Source of the DNA: an uncultured Candidatus Saccharibacteria bacterium
Lineage (GTDB): Bacteria; Patescibacteriota; Saccharimonadia; Saccharimonadales; Saccharimonadaceae
DNA: 64,000 bases
Reading direction: 5' to 3'
NCBI GenBank assembly: GCA_949480205.1
Contig: CASXXK010000001.1
Location: 1-64,000 of the forward strand
Positions 19,722 to 30,228 of this stretch are shown one piece after another. A program made the translations under genes and the position numbers. Numbering within the stretch: the stretch's first letter is position 1; each line of letters opens with the position of its first letter. A model generated the notes under the pieces. That model was not told the origin of the DNA. It did not search any database and saw only the letters and a program-made list of their open reading frames with translations.

Positions 19722-20492
19722 ATGTGGATATTTTTAGGAATTTGGTTAGTAAATGTTGTGACGTTTGTGGCTTGGAGGATTTGTCTGGCTTTGACCAATG
19801 GGTTAGCGGCAGATTTCTGCGGGCTTAATTATGACTCTGGAAATAAGACTTTGTCTTATTTCATTGCCGGCAATCTAAACCAAGCTGATACGGCATTCAA
19901 GTTTATGGAGCCCGAAATTAAGGAAAACTGCGTGTTCGTACAGTTTAGTCTCAAAGGCTGGAGCGCCAAGGCCACCGCCAAAAAGATTGCCCACGATCTC
20001 CGGTGGTATCATTGTCGCCATGCGCGAATTTTTACAATTTCGCTGGGGGATCATGTGGCACGCTATTTGGAAAAAGAGTTGGGTAGGATTGTTGAAGTTT
20101 ATGCGGTCAACCCGTGCCCGAACCGCGAGACTCTGCAGAAAACGTGGCGGAAGATTTTGTGTTGGGCGGCACCGCTGGCAGAAATTGCCATGCATGGACT
20201 GGGATGGTTAAGCATCTTGCCGATAATCCCCAGTTTTGGCGGTAAATATTCGCTGGCATTACTAATCGACCAGTACTGGTGTATCTATTATGATCACCCG
20301 CCACTGGGTACGAGTCATACTTGTGGTGTGATTTGCAGTACCAACGATACGTTCTTGGATAACTCTGCTCTTGAAAAGACATATCTGGACGCCAAAATTC
20401 AGTATATTGATACTGGACACTCGGATATCGTGAACAACAGCGCTCTTTACTACCGTGCTATATGTAAATTAATAAGAACTGCCGCCCCCTAG
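19722..20492 (+). CDS. alpha/beta-hydrolase-like protein with N-terminal TM
   Basis: Nucleophile-elbow-like FTISLGDHVARYL and late YIDTGHSDI; family call tentative. Confidence 0.45.
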   Translation: MWIFLGIWLVNVVTFVAWRICLALTNGLAADFCGLNYDSGNKTLSYFIAGNLNQADTAFKFMEPEIKENCVFVQFSLKGWSAKATAKKIAHDLRWYHCRHARIFTISLGDHVARYLEKELGRIVEVYAVNPCPNRETLQKTWRKILCWAAPLAEIAMHGLGWLSILPIIPSFGGKYSLALLIDQYWCIYYDHPPLGTSHTCGVICSTNDTFLDNSALEKTYLDAKIQYIDTGHSDIVNNSALYYRAICKLIRTAAP

Positions 20493-20507
20493 GGGGCGGT
20501 TTCTTTT
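20478..20507. terminator. bidirectional terminator
   Basis: CCGCCCCC-TA-GGGGGCGG then TTTCTTTTT, between convergent genes. Confidence 0.85.
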
Positions 20508-21508
20508 TGTAGTCGACTAATTTTAATCATACCACGCTGCCAAAAGGGGTAGCTCGTGGCCGTGGTAAATGTCAACACAACAATGCGCGTCGTAAGCACT
20601 ATCGCTGAGGATAAAGCAACATTTGTACCGAACCCGCCCAAGAGAAAAATCATAGCGCCATCGAAGCCGCCGATCCCTCCTGGTGTTGGTGTTAAAATCC
20701 CCACAATAATACCCGCACCAGCAGCAACCACCATTTGTAAAAACAGTTCCGGATGGCCCAACGCCCACGCTACGATCAAAAACGGCAAATCCTCCATCGT
20801 GGTGTAGATCATACCCCAAACCCAAGACGATACTAAAGCGTGCTTGTCGGTTTTAGCCAGTGTCATAGCATTACTCAGTTCCTGCGTGAACTGGTCGAAC
20901 CGTTGCCCAAGCTTGGTTTGCCAAAATTTTTGCACGAGACGATAACGTGTAGACTTGTTGGAATGAGCTCGACTGGCGATGACAAAAATAAGTGCCAAAA
21001 CTACCAACAGGACTGCAAAAATCATTACTGCCGTGATGATTAGGGGTAAAATGGGCATATCGTGCATTTTACCAGTTATTAAAAGTATGGCTGCAGCTGC
21101 GATAATACCAATCCAATTCGTGGCGATTGACACAATGTAGCGATAAACGTAAAGCCAACTGGTTTGGCCAGATTTGACGCCATAGGCGCGCAGACGCTCC
21201 GTTGAATAAACCAGCCCCGATATAGCTGCAACTGGCACTACTGTGTTAACGAAGTTGATTTCGTAATGAATTTTAGCCAACTCCGTGGTTGATAAGTCGT
21301 TTGCTTTGAGGTACGGATACCAAATTCTGCCAGCAGCATAATACATTAGTATTACGTTTGGCATTAGTAGCAGTAATATCCACGGATTAATTTCTTGCAG
21401 ATACTTTGCTACATCATCCAAGGAGTTGCGATACTCCAGCATTGCAATCACCGCTATCAACAAAATAATGATCGAAATCACCCCAGTCACAAGTTTTCTC
21501 TTGTTCAT
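20489..21508 (-). CDS. lysylphosphatidylglycerol synthase TM/UPF0104-like (flippase-like) membrane protein
   Basis: multi-TM; TPTPGGIGGFDGAMIFLLGGFG motif typical of the MprF N-terminal/UPF0104 family. Confidence 0.75.
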   Translation of the reverse strand: MNKRKLVTGVISIIILLIAVIAMLEYRNSLDDVAKYLQEINPWILLLLMPNVILMYYAAGRIWYPYLKANDLSTTELAKIHYEINFVNTVVPVAAISGLVYSTERLRAYGVKSGQTSWLYVYRYIVSIATNWIGIIAAAAILLITGKMHDMPILPLIITAVMIFAVLLVVLALIFVIASRAHSNKSTRYRLVQKFWQTKLGQRFDQFTQELSNAMTLAKTDKHALVSSWVWGMIYTTMEDLPFLIVAWALGHPELFLQMVVAAGAGIIVGILTPTPGGIGGFDGAMIFLLGGFGTNVALSSAIVLTTRIVVLTFTTATSYPFWQRGMIKISRLQKETAP

Positions 21509-21639
21509 ATGCTTCCCTCCTAAAGTTCAATTTGTTAGCCCGGATTAAACCTAGACTACCATATGTCAATATAATATCATGTAGGAATATTTTTGTCAAC
21601 TGTAGCAACCCGTTATGTAATATATGTTATAATTATCCT

Positions 21640-22869
21640 ATGAATTTATCGGAAGAACTAATCTGGCGCGGGTTTAGCGCCGAAACCACAATCAAAGATC
21701 CAGCAGAACTTGACACGCGCGCTTCCAAGAAGTTTTATTGGGGAGCTGACCCGTCAGCTGATTCCCTGACGATTGGCAACCTTGCAGCCGCTATGATGTG
21801 CGCTTGTTTTGTGCGCCACGGCTATCAGCCGTATTTGCTAGTAGGTGGCGCAACTGGCCAGATTGGCGATCCGAAGGATAACGGTGAACGCGATCTGAAG
21901 CCACTTGAGGAAGTAGAGCACAACAAAGCTTGCATTGGCGCGCAGATGCGCCGGATTGTGCGTAGTGATGAGCTGGTGATGGTGGACAACTATGACTGGT
22001 TTAAGGATATGAACTATTTGACGTTTTTGCGCGAAGTGGGCAAGGCGTTCTCGATGACGCAGCTACTTGACCGGCAGTTCGTGCAAAACCGAATTGGCGA
22101 GGGCGGAAGTGGAATTTCTTATGCCGAGTTTTCTTATACTTTGATTCAGGGATATGATTTCTTGCATCTATACCGTGAATATGGAGTGGATTTGCAGCTT
22201 TGCGGCGCAGACCAATTTGGCAACTGCTCAAGCGGGATTCACCTAATTAAGCGTCTTGAAGGGGCAACCGCAGACGCTTGGAGTACGCCGCTAATTATTG
22301 ACCCCGCCACGGGGCGCAAGTTTGGTAAATCTGAGGGGAACGCTGTATGGTTGACCGCCAAAGATAATGGTTCCGGTAATTATACGTCGATTTTTGACTT
22401 TTATCAGTTCTGGATCAACCAGCCGGATAGCGCAGTGGAATATTTGCTGAAAATTTATACTTTATTGGAAAAACCTGAAGTGGAAGCAATTCTGGCGCAG
22501 CATGCTGAGCATCCTGAACGGCGATTAGCGCAAAAAGCTCTCGCCAAGGGTGTAACCGAAGTGGTACATGGCAAGGAGGCGGCTGAGGCCGTGATTGAAC
22601 TAAGCGAGCGACTATTTACCGAAGATTTGTCAAGCCTAAGTGGTGAAGAAAACGTGGAATTTGGTGAGTATTTGGCTACGGGGCAAATGGGTTCTCGGTT
22701 ATTTGATATTTTGGTAAAAACTGGACTATGCTCTAGTAAGAATGAGGCGCGAAAGTTGGCTACGGCTGGGGCGATTACCGTAAACGGAACAAAAGTTACC
22801 GATGATGCGCCAATAGACCAAATTGCAATTGTGAAGCGTGGTAAAAACAAGTTTGCCGTGGTGATGTAA
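21640..22869 (+). CDS. tyrS: tyrosyl-tRNA synthetase
   Basis: YWGADPSADSLTIGNL, GADQFGNCSSGIHLIKR, GRKFGKSEGNAVWL, C-terminal S4 domain. Confidence 0.95.
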   Translation: MNLSEELIWRGFSAETTIKDPAELDTRASKKFYWGADPSADSLTIGNLAAAMMCACFVRHGYQPYLLVGGATGQIGDPKDNGERDLKPLEEVEHNKACIGAQMRRIVRSDELVMVDNYDWFKDMNYLTFLREVGKAFSMTQLLDRQFVQNRIGEGGSGISYAEFSYTLIQGYDFLHLYREYGVDLQLCGADQFGNCSSGIHLIKRLEGATADAWSTPLIIDPATGRKFGKSEGNAVWLTAKDNGSGNYTSIFDFYQFWINQPDSAVEYLLKIYTLLEKPEVEAILAQHAEHPERRLAQKALAKGVTEVVHGKEAAEAVIELSERLFTEDLSSLSGEENVEFGEYLATGQMGSRLFDILVKTGLCSSKNEARKLATAGAITVNGTKVTDDAPIDQIAIVKRGKNKFAVVM

Positions 22870-22873
22870 AGCT

Positions 22874-22910
22874 AAGAAAAACCCGCTCGATAGAACTTGA
22901 GCGGGTTTTG
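22874..22910 (+). terminator. Rho-independent terminator
   Basis: AAAACCCGCTC...GAGCGGGTTTTGTTT. Confidence 0.85.
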
Positions 22911-23087
22911 TTTGTTAGTTATAGACGTGAGATTATTGATTCTGCCAGCCGCCACCTATAGGTGCATTCCCATGTATACATGGGTCGTCTGCTGGATTGC
23001 AGTTGATGGATACAGTGGCTCTAGCTGAACTTGGAGTAGTGAATTGAGGTCTGATAAAGCAAAACATCAAAGCCGTCGTACATGCAA

Positions 23088-23870
23088 TCACGCCAAGAAA
23101 AACATATTTTTCGGCATTTGCCGATGTATATGCTCGATGCTAAACTTGAGCCCGAAGCACTTTGCAGTTTTACGTGCCACTACTACTGACCAGAGCCTGG
23201 AAGAAAAAATAGAAAGCCAAATATATTTGCCATTCATCTTTCTGACGTAGTCATATATGTCATCCTGTAAATCTTCGTAGCCATCCTCATCACTAGGTTT
23301 TTCTAAAACATAATTATAGTTCCTCGTTGTGACAATCATCTTTCGAATAAAGTCACTGGAGAGAAAAGCTTCGAAGTCTTTACCTGAGAATGCTACATTA
23401 CTACGTCCAGGATGGTTATGTAAATCAACAACCCTCTCTCTTCGGCGATAAATACTACGCCAATCTTCCGTTGTAATGTTGCACTTTTCAGGAGACAGGA
23501 GCGTACCTTCAGCTAGTTTTCTCCCATTGAGATCAAATATAGCCCTGTACTCAAGTTTCTCGTGCCTGATATTTTCCATGACTTCCGCAAAATGCCCACC
23601 GTGGTCTGAGGAAATAGCTTTTTGCTCAGACTCATCAGTTAGCTCCTCAGAATCTTCTACTTGCCACCCAAAAACTATTGCGAGAATACTCACAAAAAAG
23701 ACTAAGCAGAGTATATAGAAAAAGCTAATTGCCAAGAAAATAACCACACCAAAGAGCGCTGAATACATATAAATATAATCATAGATGGCCATAAATACTA
23801 CACAAGTTACAGGGCCACAGCAAAACAGTCCAATCTCCAGTAATAGTTCTTCTTTTCTTGTAAGTTTCAT
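23088..23870 (-). CDS. hypothetical membrane protein with C-terminal globular domain
   Basis: two hydrophobic segments then RVVDLHNHPGRSNVAFSGKDFEAFL (JAB-like HNHP pattern, uncertain). Confidence 0.55.
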   Translation of the reverse strand: MKLTRKEELLLEIGLFCCGPVTCVVFMAIYDYIYMYSALFGVVIFLAISFFYILCLVFFVSILAIVFGWQVEDSEELTDESEQKAISSDHGGHFAEVMENIRHEKLEYRAIFDLNGRKLAEGTLLSPEKCNITTEDWRSIYRRRERVVDLHNHPGRSNVAFSGKDFEAFLSSDFIRKMIVTTRNYNYVLEKPSDEDGYEDLQDDIYDYVRKMNGKYIWLSIFSSRLWSVVVARKTAKCFGLKFSIEHIHRQMPKNMFFLA

Positions 23871-24202
23871 ACTTTACCCCCTATTTTTCTGAAAAAATCA
23901 CGTCACAAACTTTTAATGTACTTCAGAGGCGTATTTTCACGCCTCTTTTTTAATACAAAAAGTCTTGTGGCGAGCGAATACACCTTATACTTACATTGTA
24001 GCATACATGATTGATTTTGTCAATAGTTTTTATGGTAATTTTGGGATTTTGCAAGAAAAGTGGCATTATAACATGTTATGGCGAAAATATACAAACACAA
24101 ATGTGATAAAAATTGAAAAAAGTTTTGGACGAAAGTGACGCCAAAATGACAATTCCCTGCCCGATATAGTGATTTTAATGGCGTTTGTGGTATAATTAGA
24201 GC

Positions 24203-26959
24203 ATGAGTAAAACTGCGAAGAACTCTGGCAACAGGGAAAAAATGGGGGTGTATTCTAGCTTGGTGGCGGACCGCACGCGAAAACTAGCGAAGTCGGCTCA
24301 AAACAAGGTGGCAAGCGTAAGCAAGCGCAAGGCAGATGCAAAAAAGTCAAACAATAAGACAACAAATTTGCGACCTTTGCCCAAGGAGCAACCGGCACGG
24401 TTTTTTGCGCATTTTCGCTGGGAGCGCATTAAGGCATACTGGTTCTCAAAAGAAGGCTTGAAGCGTATTGGTAAGATTTTTGCAGCCTGTGTATTGATTG
24501 GGATTATTTTGATTGGCGTGCTTTTTGTATACTATAAGAGCCAACTCAAGGAAATCCAGCTGAGCAATTTGACAATTTCTGAGACCGTTAATACCTATCT
24601 TGATCGTAACGGTGTGGTGTTGTGGGAAGACAAGGGCGATGCTGACTATCGCTTAGTGGTGGATGGCGACCAGATTTCTACCTATGTACGCCAGGCAACG
24701 GTGGCGATTGAGGATCGCAGTTTTTACAGCCACCCGGGCGTAGATCTTTCGGCGTTGATTCGCGCAGCTCTATCTACACTAACGGGGCGAGGCGTGCAAG
24801 GTGGTTCTACTTTGACCCAGCAGCTGATTAAACAGTTGTACTTCTCGGATGAGGCGGCTTCAGAAAACCGTGGCGGTATCGCTCGTAAGGTGAAGGAGTT
24901 GATTCTTTCTATTGAGCTAGAAAAGATGTACAGCAAAGAGCAAATTATTACGATGTATTTGAATGAGTCGCCTTATGGTGGACGACGTAATGGTATCGAG
25001 AGCGCGGCGCAAACTTACTTTGGCAAAAGCGCGAAGGATTTGAACTTGGCGGAATCAGCCTTGCTTGCTTCAATTCCAAATAACCCAGCCTATCTCAACC
25101 CATATTACACACCTGGAAACGAAGCGTTGTTGGCGCGCCAGCATAAAACTTTGGACGTGATGGCTGAACTCGGCTACATTACCGCCGAGGAAGCAGCGGA
25201 AGCTAAGGAAGTACCAATTTTGGACCAGATTCTACCAGAGTCGACACAGTATGATAACATCAAAGCACCGCATTTCGTGATGGAAGTGAAGAAGCAACTG
25301 GAAGAAAAGTACGGTATGCAGACCATGCGCTCAGGCGGATATACAATCACCACCACCTTGGATTATCGTGCCCAAGAAATGGCCGAAGCCGCAGTAGCAG
25401 TTGGAGCAAAGTTGACCTATATGAATAATAGCGACAACATTTCCCTGTCGTCGGTGGACGTGGAAACTAGCCAAGTGATTGCCATGGTGGGATCGATAGA
25501 CTGGAACGCGCCGATCTATGGTGAAGTGAATGCAGCAACATCGGCTCTAGAACCAGGCTCCACAATAAAGCCATTGCTGGATTATGCACCACTCTTCTCT
25601 CTTACTGGTGACGCTGTTCATGGTCCAGGTACGGTATGGAAAGATGAAAACATTGATAGCATATATTGTGCTGGATTCACTGGGAAATGTGCACTCAGAA
25701 ACTACTCCGGTACATTCTATGGTGACATAACGCTACGGCAGTCATTGGCTGGATCATTAAATATTAATGCCGTAAAGGCCCTCAAAGTAGTAGGGATTGA
25801 TAATGCTCTAGAAATTTTGCACGGCTTGGGTGATAAGCATTATTGCGCTGACAATAATACCGCTGGTTTGTCAATGGCGATTGGTAGTGGCTGTACTGTA
25901 ATCCCAATTGAGCACGCTAATGCCTATGCGTCAATTGCGCGTGGCGGTACTTATAAAGATTTGGCTTACGTACTAGAAGTGAAAGATTCTAGTGGCAAAG
26001 TAATCGAAGCTTGGCAAGATGCGGCACCAGTCAGAATTATAGACGAACAGGTCGCCTATGAAATTTCTAGTATTCTTAGCGATACAGACGCACGCTTGAT
26101 TACTCATAGCGCTAGCTTGGCGACATCAGCTGGCTATGTGACTCCAGGTGTATGGACCGCAATCAAGACCGGCACGACTACTACTGCTAACAGTTCAGTA
26201 GCTAAAGACTCTTGGATGGTAAGTTATTCTACAGCCATTGCAACGGTGGTCTGGAATGGCAATCATGATGGCTCTGGGTTAACAAGCAGTTTGGCTCACG
26301 TGACTCGACAAGTAGTCGCCGCCTACATGGAACCAGTCCATAAAGAATTGTATGCCAAAGAAGGCAAGTGGAAGTCTGGCGACCAACCAACTAAGCCTGC
26401 TGGAATTCAGACTCTAACTATCAATGGCAAGACTGATATTTGGCCAAGCTGGTATAATGATAAAAATTCTGGTATCGTCAAGGAGACCGTAGCTTTCAAT
26501 AAGAAGAATGGTTTGCGCGCGGCTGATTGTACGCCCGAAAGCCAACGTGTTGAAGTTGAATTGACAAAATACGTGGATCCAGTTTCTAAGACCGAAACTT
26601 GGCATACTCCAGAAGGTTATAATTATGACGAAATTGATACCTGTGAATATGTCAGTGCTGAGATTAACATTAACCGGCAGATAGGTTCAGGTAAGGATGT
26701 TCTGGAAATCACTTTTGTTGAAGGCTCAAGTGATTTGGCCAGCTACCGTATCTTGGTAGATGGCGCTGAGGCTAGTAAGGGTTCGATTACAACACAAATT
26801 ATGTCTAATGGTTTAACTTACAAGGTTCTCGGTACCGAAAAGAATGTCACAGTTGAGGTGGCAGACGCTGACGGTAAGATTGTGCGCAAAGCCTTTACAT
26901 CGTTTGCAGCCGGAAATACTACTGGAGACAGTTCATCCGGATCAAGCTCAAATAGCTAG
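24203..26959 (+). CDS. class A penicillin-binding protein (transglycosylase/transpeptidase)
   Basis: AIEDRSFYSHPGVD, GGSTLTQQLIKQ, SALEPGSTIKPLLDYAP, IKTGTTTTANSSVAKDSW. Confidence 0.95.
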   Translation: MSKTAKNSGNREKMGVYSSLVADRTRKLAKSAQNKVASVSKRKADAKKSNNKTTNLRPLPKEQPARFFAHFRWERIKAYWFSKEGLKRIGKIFAACVLIGIILIGVLFVYYKSQLKEIQLSNLTISETVNTYLDRNGVVLWEDKGDADYRLVVDGDQISTYVRQATVAIEDRSFYSHPGVDLSALIRAALSTLTGRGVQGGSTLTQQLIKQLYFSDEAASENRGGIARKVKELILSIELEKMYSKEQIITMYLNESPYGGRRNGIESAAQTYFGKSAKDLNLAESALLASIPNNPAYLNPYYTPGNEALLARQHKTLDVMAELGYITAEEAAEAKEVPILDQILPESTQYDNIKAPHFVMEVKKQLEEKYGMQTMRSGGYTITTTLDYRAQEMAEAAVAVGAKLTYMNNSDNISLSSVDVETSQVIAMVGSIDWNAPIYGEVNAATSALEPGSTIKPLLDYAPLFSLTGDAVHGPGTVWKDENIDSIYCAGFTGKCALRNYSGTFYGDITLRQSLAGSLNINAVKALKVVGIDNALEILHGLGDKHYCADNNTAGLSMAIGSGCTVIPIEHANAYASIARGGTYKDLAYVLEVKDSSGKVIEAWQDAAPVRIIDEQVAYEISSILSDTDARLITHSASLATSAGYVTPGVWTAIKTGTTTTANSSVAKDSWMVSYSTAIATVVWNGNHDGSGLTSSLAHVTRQVVAAYMEPVHKELYAKEGKWKSGDQPTKPAGIQTLTINGKTDIWPSWYNDKNSGIVKETVAFNKKNGLRAADCTPESQRVEVELTKYVDPVSKTETWHTPEGYNYDEIDTCEYVSAEININRQIGSGKDVLEITFVEGSSDLASYRILVDGAEASKGSITTQIMSNGLTYKVLGTEKNVTVEVADADGKIVRKAFTSFAAGNTTGDSSSGSSSNS

Positions 26960-26963
26960 TAAA

Positions 26964-26996
26964 CGATATTCCCCCGTTTATAACGGGGGAATATTT
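26964..26996. terminator. bidirectional terminator
   Basis: ATATTCCCCCGTT-tat-AACGGGGGAATAT. Confidence 0.85.
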
Positions 26997-27784
26997 CACT
27001 TTTGGAGGTGGCGAGTCTTGATGGGCTTGGGTGGTTTAGCTGATTTTTTTGTTTGGGTGGATGTTGGTTTGGTGGTATTTTTACTGGTGGTTTTTATACC
27101 AGCTAGCTTGGCAAACATCATCGTACCGGCAGCAGTTTGATTAACTCGGATAAATTCAACTTCAACCTCTTCGCCGATTTTTTTGTTAGCACGATCGATT
27201 ACGACCATGGTCCCATCATTGAGATAAGCCACGCCTTGACCTTCGTTACTGCCAGCGGCAACTACTTTCACTTTGGCATGTTCGCCAGGAAGATACTCAT
27301 TACGTAAGACGAGCGCCAGGGCATTTAGATTGAGCGTATCAATATGTTCTGTGGCGGCGACTTTTTCGAGGTTGAAATCGTTAGTAAGAATAGCACCATG
27401 ATTCTGTTTTGCGAGCTCGAGTAAGCGGTTATCGACTGGGGTACGATCAAGCTGATCGCCAAGAATTGTAGTATCAAAATAAAGCACCCGCTCGAGCTCG
27501 CGCACAGCGTCAAGCCCCGCACGGGCGCGCAGACGCTTGTCATGATCCTTGCCGTCGGCCAATAATTGTAATTCCTGAATTACACTGCGTGGCACGATCA
27601 AATCATCGGCAATAAAACCAGTTTGAGCGACGGCAAGCAAACGTGGATCCATCAAGGCAGAAGTATCTACATAGACTTTACGCTTTTGATTAGACCCTAC
27701 AAATGGGGTTTTAATATTTTTCACGGTCAGAACCGTAGTTTCTGCCAAAATTAGCAGAGTAATGATCAAAATGAATAATTCCAT
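26996..27784 (-). CDS. PIN-TRAM domain protein (YacL-like)
   Basis: KVYVDTSALMDPRL, VPRSVIQELQLLAD, C-terminal TRAM-like VVIDRANKKIGEEVEVEFIRVNQTAAGTMMFAK. Confidence 0.8.
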   Translation of the reverse strand: MELFILIITLLILAETTVLTVKNIKTPFVGSNQKRKVYVDTSALMDPRLLAVAQTGFIADDLIVPRSVIQELQLLADGKDHDKRLRARAGLDAVRELERVLYFDTTILGDQLDRTPVDNRLLELAKQNHGAILTNDFNLEKVAATEHIDTLNLNALALVLRNEYLPGEHAKVKVVAAGSNEGQGVAYLNDGTMVVIDRANKKIGEEVEVEFIRVNQTAAGTMMFAKLAGIKTTSKNTTKPTSTQTKKSAKPPKPIKTRHLQK

Positions 27785-27920
27785 AACGTCAATTATATCA
27801 CAAGCCGAGTTTATTTTCCTCGAGACGCCCGCTCCAGCGCCCGTCCGCACGGGGCTGTCGCTCTTCGCTGCGCGCGTGTTCGCTCTTTTAGCGTCTCTTG
27901 GAGAACCAACTTGGCTTGTT

Positions 27921-29099
27921 TTATCTAGTTACTTCCACTGTGTCAACGCCGTGCTCACGCGCGTAGGTGGCGTTATCGTCAATAATTTTTTGATATTTCT
28001 CCACCAAATCGTCGCGTTTTTCTAACTTAGCTACATCAATCGCCAAATGATAGCGTGAAGCATGGTTGACGCTTAGCATCTGGAACGGTGTCGTGGTGCT
28101 GCCGTGCTCCTCAAATCCATGAACGTGCAACCGATTAGGTCTAGTATATTGTGTCAAGATTTGTTGCAATGTGGCGGGGTAACCGTGGAAATTAGCAATA
28201 ATCGGGCATTCCTTCAAAAAGAGCTTGTCAAAATCTGCTTGTTTGAGCTTATTTTCGGTGGTACCAATTGCGCTATAGGATAACGCGGAAATATTGACAA
28301 AACGAAACTTCTTTTCTGGCAAATCTTGACGAAGGATTTCGAGCGCCTTGATAGCTTCACAGGAAACAATATCACCAGCGGCAGTCAAAACATAATCTGG
28401 GTTTTCATCAGAAACAAAATCAAAAACACTAGCACCACCATGGCTAAATTGATCATCGGCCTGATGCGAATCGAGCCAGCGCGGTTGTTCGGTCTTGTTA
28501 AATGTTGTAAGATTTACAACATTCGTGGAACGTAGCATATAGATAAAAGCTGCCTCAGCTGCAACGTCATCTACTGGAAACAGGCAGTTACTTCGGTTGC
28601 TCGGAATACTGAGCAATGTCGAGATAAGCGCGGGTGACTGATGTGTAAACCCGTTATGGTCTTGCCGCCAGCAAGTGCTAGTTGACAATAAATTGGCTGC
28701 TGGGTAGTCTGGGCGCCATTTTACTTGGCTGGATTGGTCAAGAAACTTGAGATGCTGAAGAATCTGAGAAGTAATAATCGTAAAGAAAGCTTCATAACTA
28801 GTCATCATGGCGGTACCGCCAGCTATTAGATGCCCCACCATACAGGCAAAAAGGGTGTTTTCGGAGAGCAATTCAACAATTTGGCCATCGAAAGCTTCGG
28901 GTAAGTCGAAGTCTTGGCGTGGCAAATCCCAGGCCCGAGAGGATACTTCAAAAACCGCATCGAGCTTATTGCTAGTAGTTTCGTCTGGTGAAAAAAGATA
29001 AAAATCATCATGCTTGGACATGTAATCCGCCATCGCCACCCCAATGCTACGGGCAGGGGAGAAACTTTCTTTGCCAGGCTGGTCAACAACGTCAATCAT
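27921..29099 (-). CDS. phosphoketolase, middle plus C-terminal part (split gene)
   Basis: FYLFSPDETTSNKL, TSYEAFFTIITSQILQHLKF, CWRQDHNGFTHQSP, RLHVHGFEEHGSTTTPFQM. Confidence 0.9.
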   Translation of the reverse strand: MIDVVDQPGKESFSPARSIGVAMADYMSKHDDFYLFSPDETTSNKLDAVFEVSSRAWDLPRQDFDLPEAFDGQIVELLSENTLFACMVGHLIAGGTAMMTSYEAFFTIITSQILQHLKFLDQSSQVKWRPDYPAANLLSTSTCWRQDHNGFTHQSPALISTLLSIPSNRSNCLFPVDDVAAEAAFIYMLRSTNVVNLTTFNKTEQPRWLDSHQADDQFSHGGASVFDFVSDENPDYVLTAAGDIVSCEAIKALEILRQDLPEKKFRFVNISALSYSAIGTTENKLKQADFDKLFLKECPIIANFHGYPATLQQILTQYTRPNRLHVHGFEEHGSTTTPFQMLSVNHASRYHLAIDVAKLEKRDDLVEKYQKIIDDNATYAREHGVDTVEVTR

Positions 29100-30178
29100 A
29101 ATGTAAATCCTTTCTCCGAGTTGAATAATTCACTAAAATGGTAGCTTTCCATCCAAGATTGTAGCATTTTGAGTTCAGCCGGATCGGTCTTAGCATTGGG
29201 CAGCGGTATTTGATGTGCTAAGAAATTCCCTGCCACTTTACGACCGTCGACTTCTTTAGGACCAGTGGCGCCTTTTTCCGTACGCAGAACTAAGAAAGGA
29301 TGCTCGTACTTAGCGGCCTGCTCAAGTGCCGACTGGAAGACCTCCGGACTATCACCTTTGATCGCAATTGGCGTATAGCCAAAACCGCGAATAAGTTCGT
29401 GTAACTCACGTTCAGACTTGCGCGCATACAATGTGGGTGCAGAAATTTTGTAACCATTAAGATGTAAAATTGGAATGACCTGACCGTGAGCGCGATGATT
29501 GCCGACCAACTTGACGAGGTTAAGTGAAGAAAGAGCCGTAGCAGTTTCTAGTTCCCCGTCGCCCAGCATCACAGCAACCGTGCGTTCAGGATGGCCCAAA
29601 ACATAGCCATAAGCCGCACCGAGAGCGTAGCCAAGCTCACCGCCTTCGCAGATGACCCCAGGCGTAAATGGGCTAGCGTGGGACGGAAAACCATCTGGCC
29701 AAGAAAAATTACGACATACATAAGCAATACCAGCAGCATTGTGTGTGGCTTTAGGATCAACTTTTTCTAAATCGCCATCAATAAACAGATTAGCCTGCAA
29801 TGCCGGAAAACCATGCCCAGGCCCAAGGATAAAAGAAAAATTTGGGTCAACCACACTCGTATCCTGTTCTTGATCTGTGGTTTCAACTAATTTAGCGCCA
29901 ACGGCGAAAGGATTGATTGGCTTAGCAGTCTGATCGAGCTTAGTAGTGCGAGAGACTTGTTCGTCTTTACTAAACCAGGCTTGTAAATTAGCGTAAGCAA
30001 CATTGATACCATGACAAGTACCCCAGTGACCCAGCAAACGCGGTTTGATGTCGTTAGTAGTAAGGGGATTTTCCAGCAAAAAATCACTTTGTAAAAATAG
30101 CTGAGCTACTACTAAATAATCGCAAGCACGGACACGACGCCCAATGCGAGCAAGAACTTTCCCATCATGACTCTTCAT
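29096..30178 (-). CDS. phosphoketolase, N-terminal TPP part (split gene)
   Basis: ACDYLVVAQLFL, RLLGHWGTCHGINVAYANL, GPGHGFPALQANL, GGELGYALGAAYG, PILHLNGYKISAPT. Confidence 0.9.
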   Translation of the reverse strand: MKSHDGKVLARIGRRVRACDYLVVAQLFLQSDFLLENPLTTNDIKPRLLGHWGTCHGINVAYANLQAWFSKDEQVSRTTKLDQTAKPINPFAVGAKLVETTDQEQDTSVVDPNFSFILGPGHGFPALQANLFIDGDLEKVDPKATHNAAGIAYVCRNFSWPDGFPSHASPFTPGVICEGGELGYALGAAYGYVLGHPERTVAVMLGDGELETATALSSLNLVKLVGNHRAHGQVIPILHLNGYKISAPTLYARKSERELHELIRGFGYTPIAIKGDSPEVFQSALEQAAKYEHPFLVLRTEKGATGPKEVDGRKVAGNFLAHQIPLPNAKTDPAELKMLQSWMESYHFSELFNSEKGFTL

Positions 30179-30228
30179 GTATATTATTGTAGCACTTTTT
30201 AGCGCTAGCGCAAAGAGTTCGTAAAAAA

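Noticed and set aside
22954-22985. Palindromes CACCTATAGGTG and CCCATGTATACATGGG as operators
   Set aside because: They fall inside a possible minus-strand reading frame and have no nearby promoter; not supported as regulatory sites
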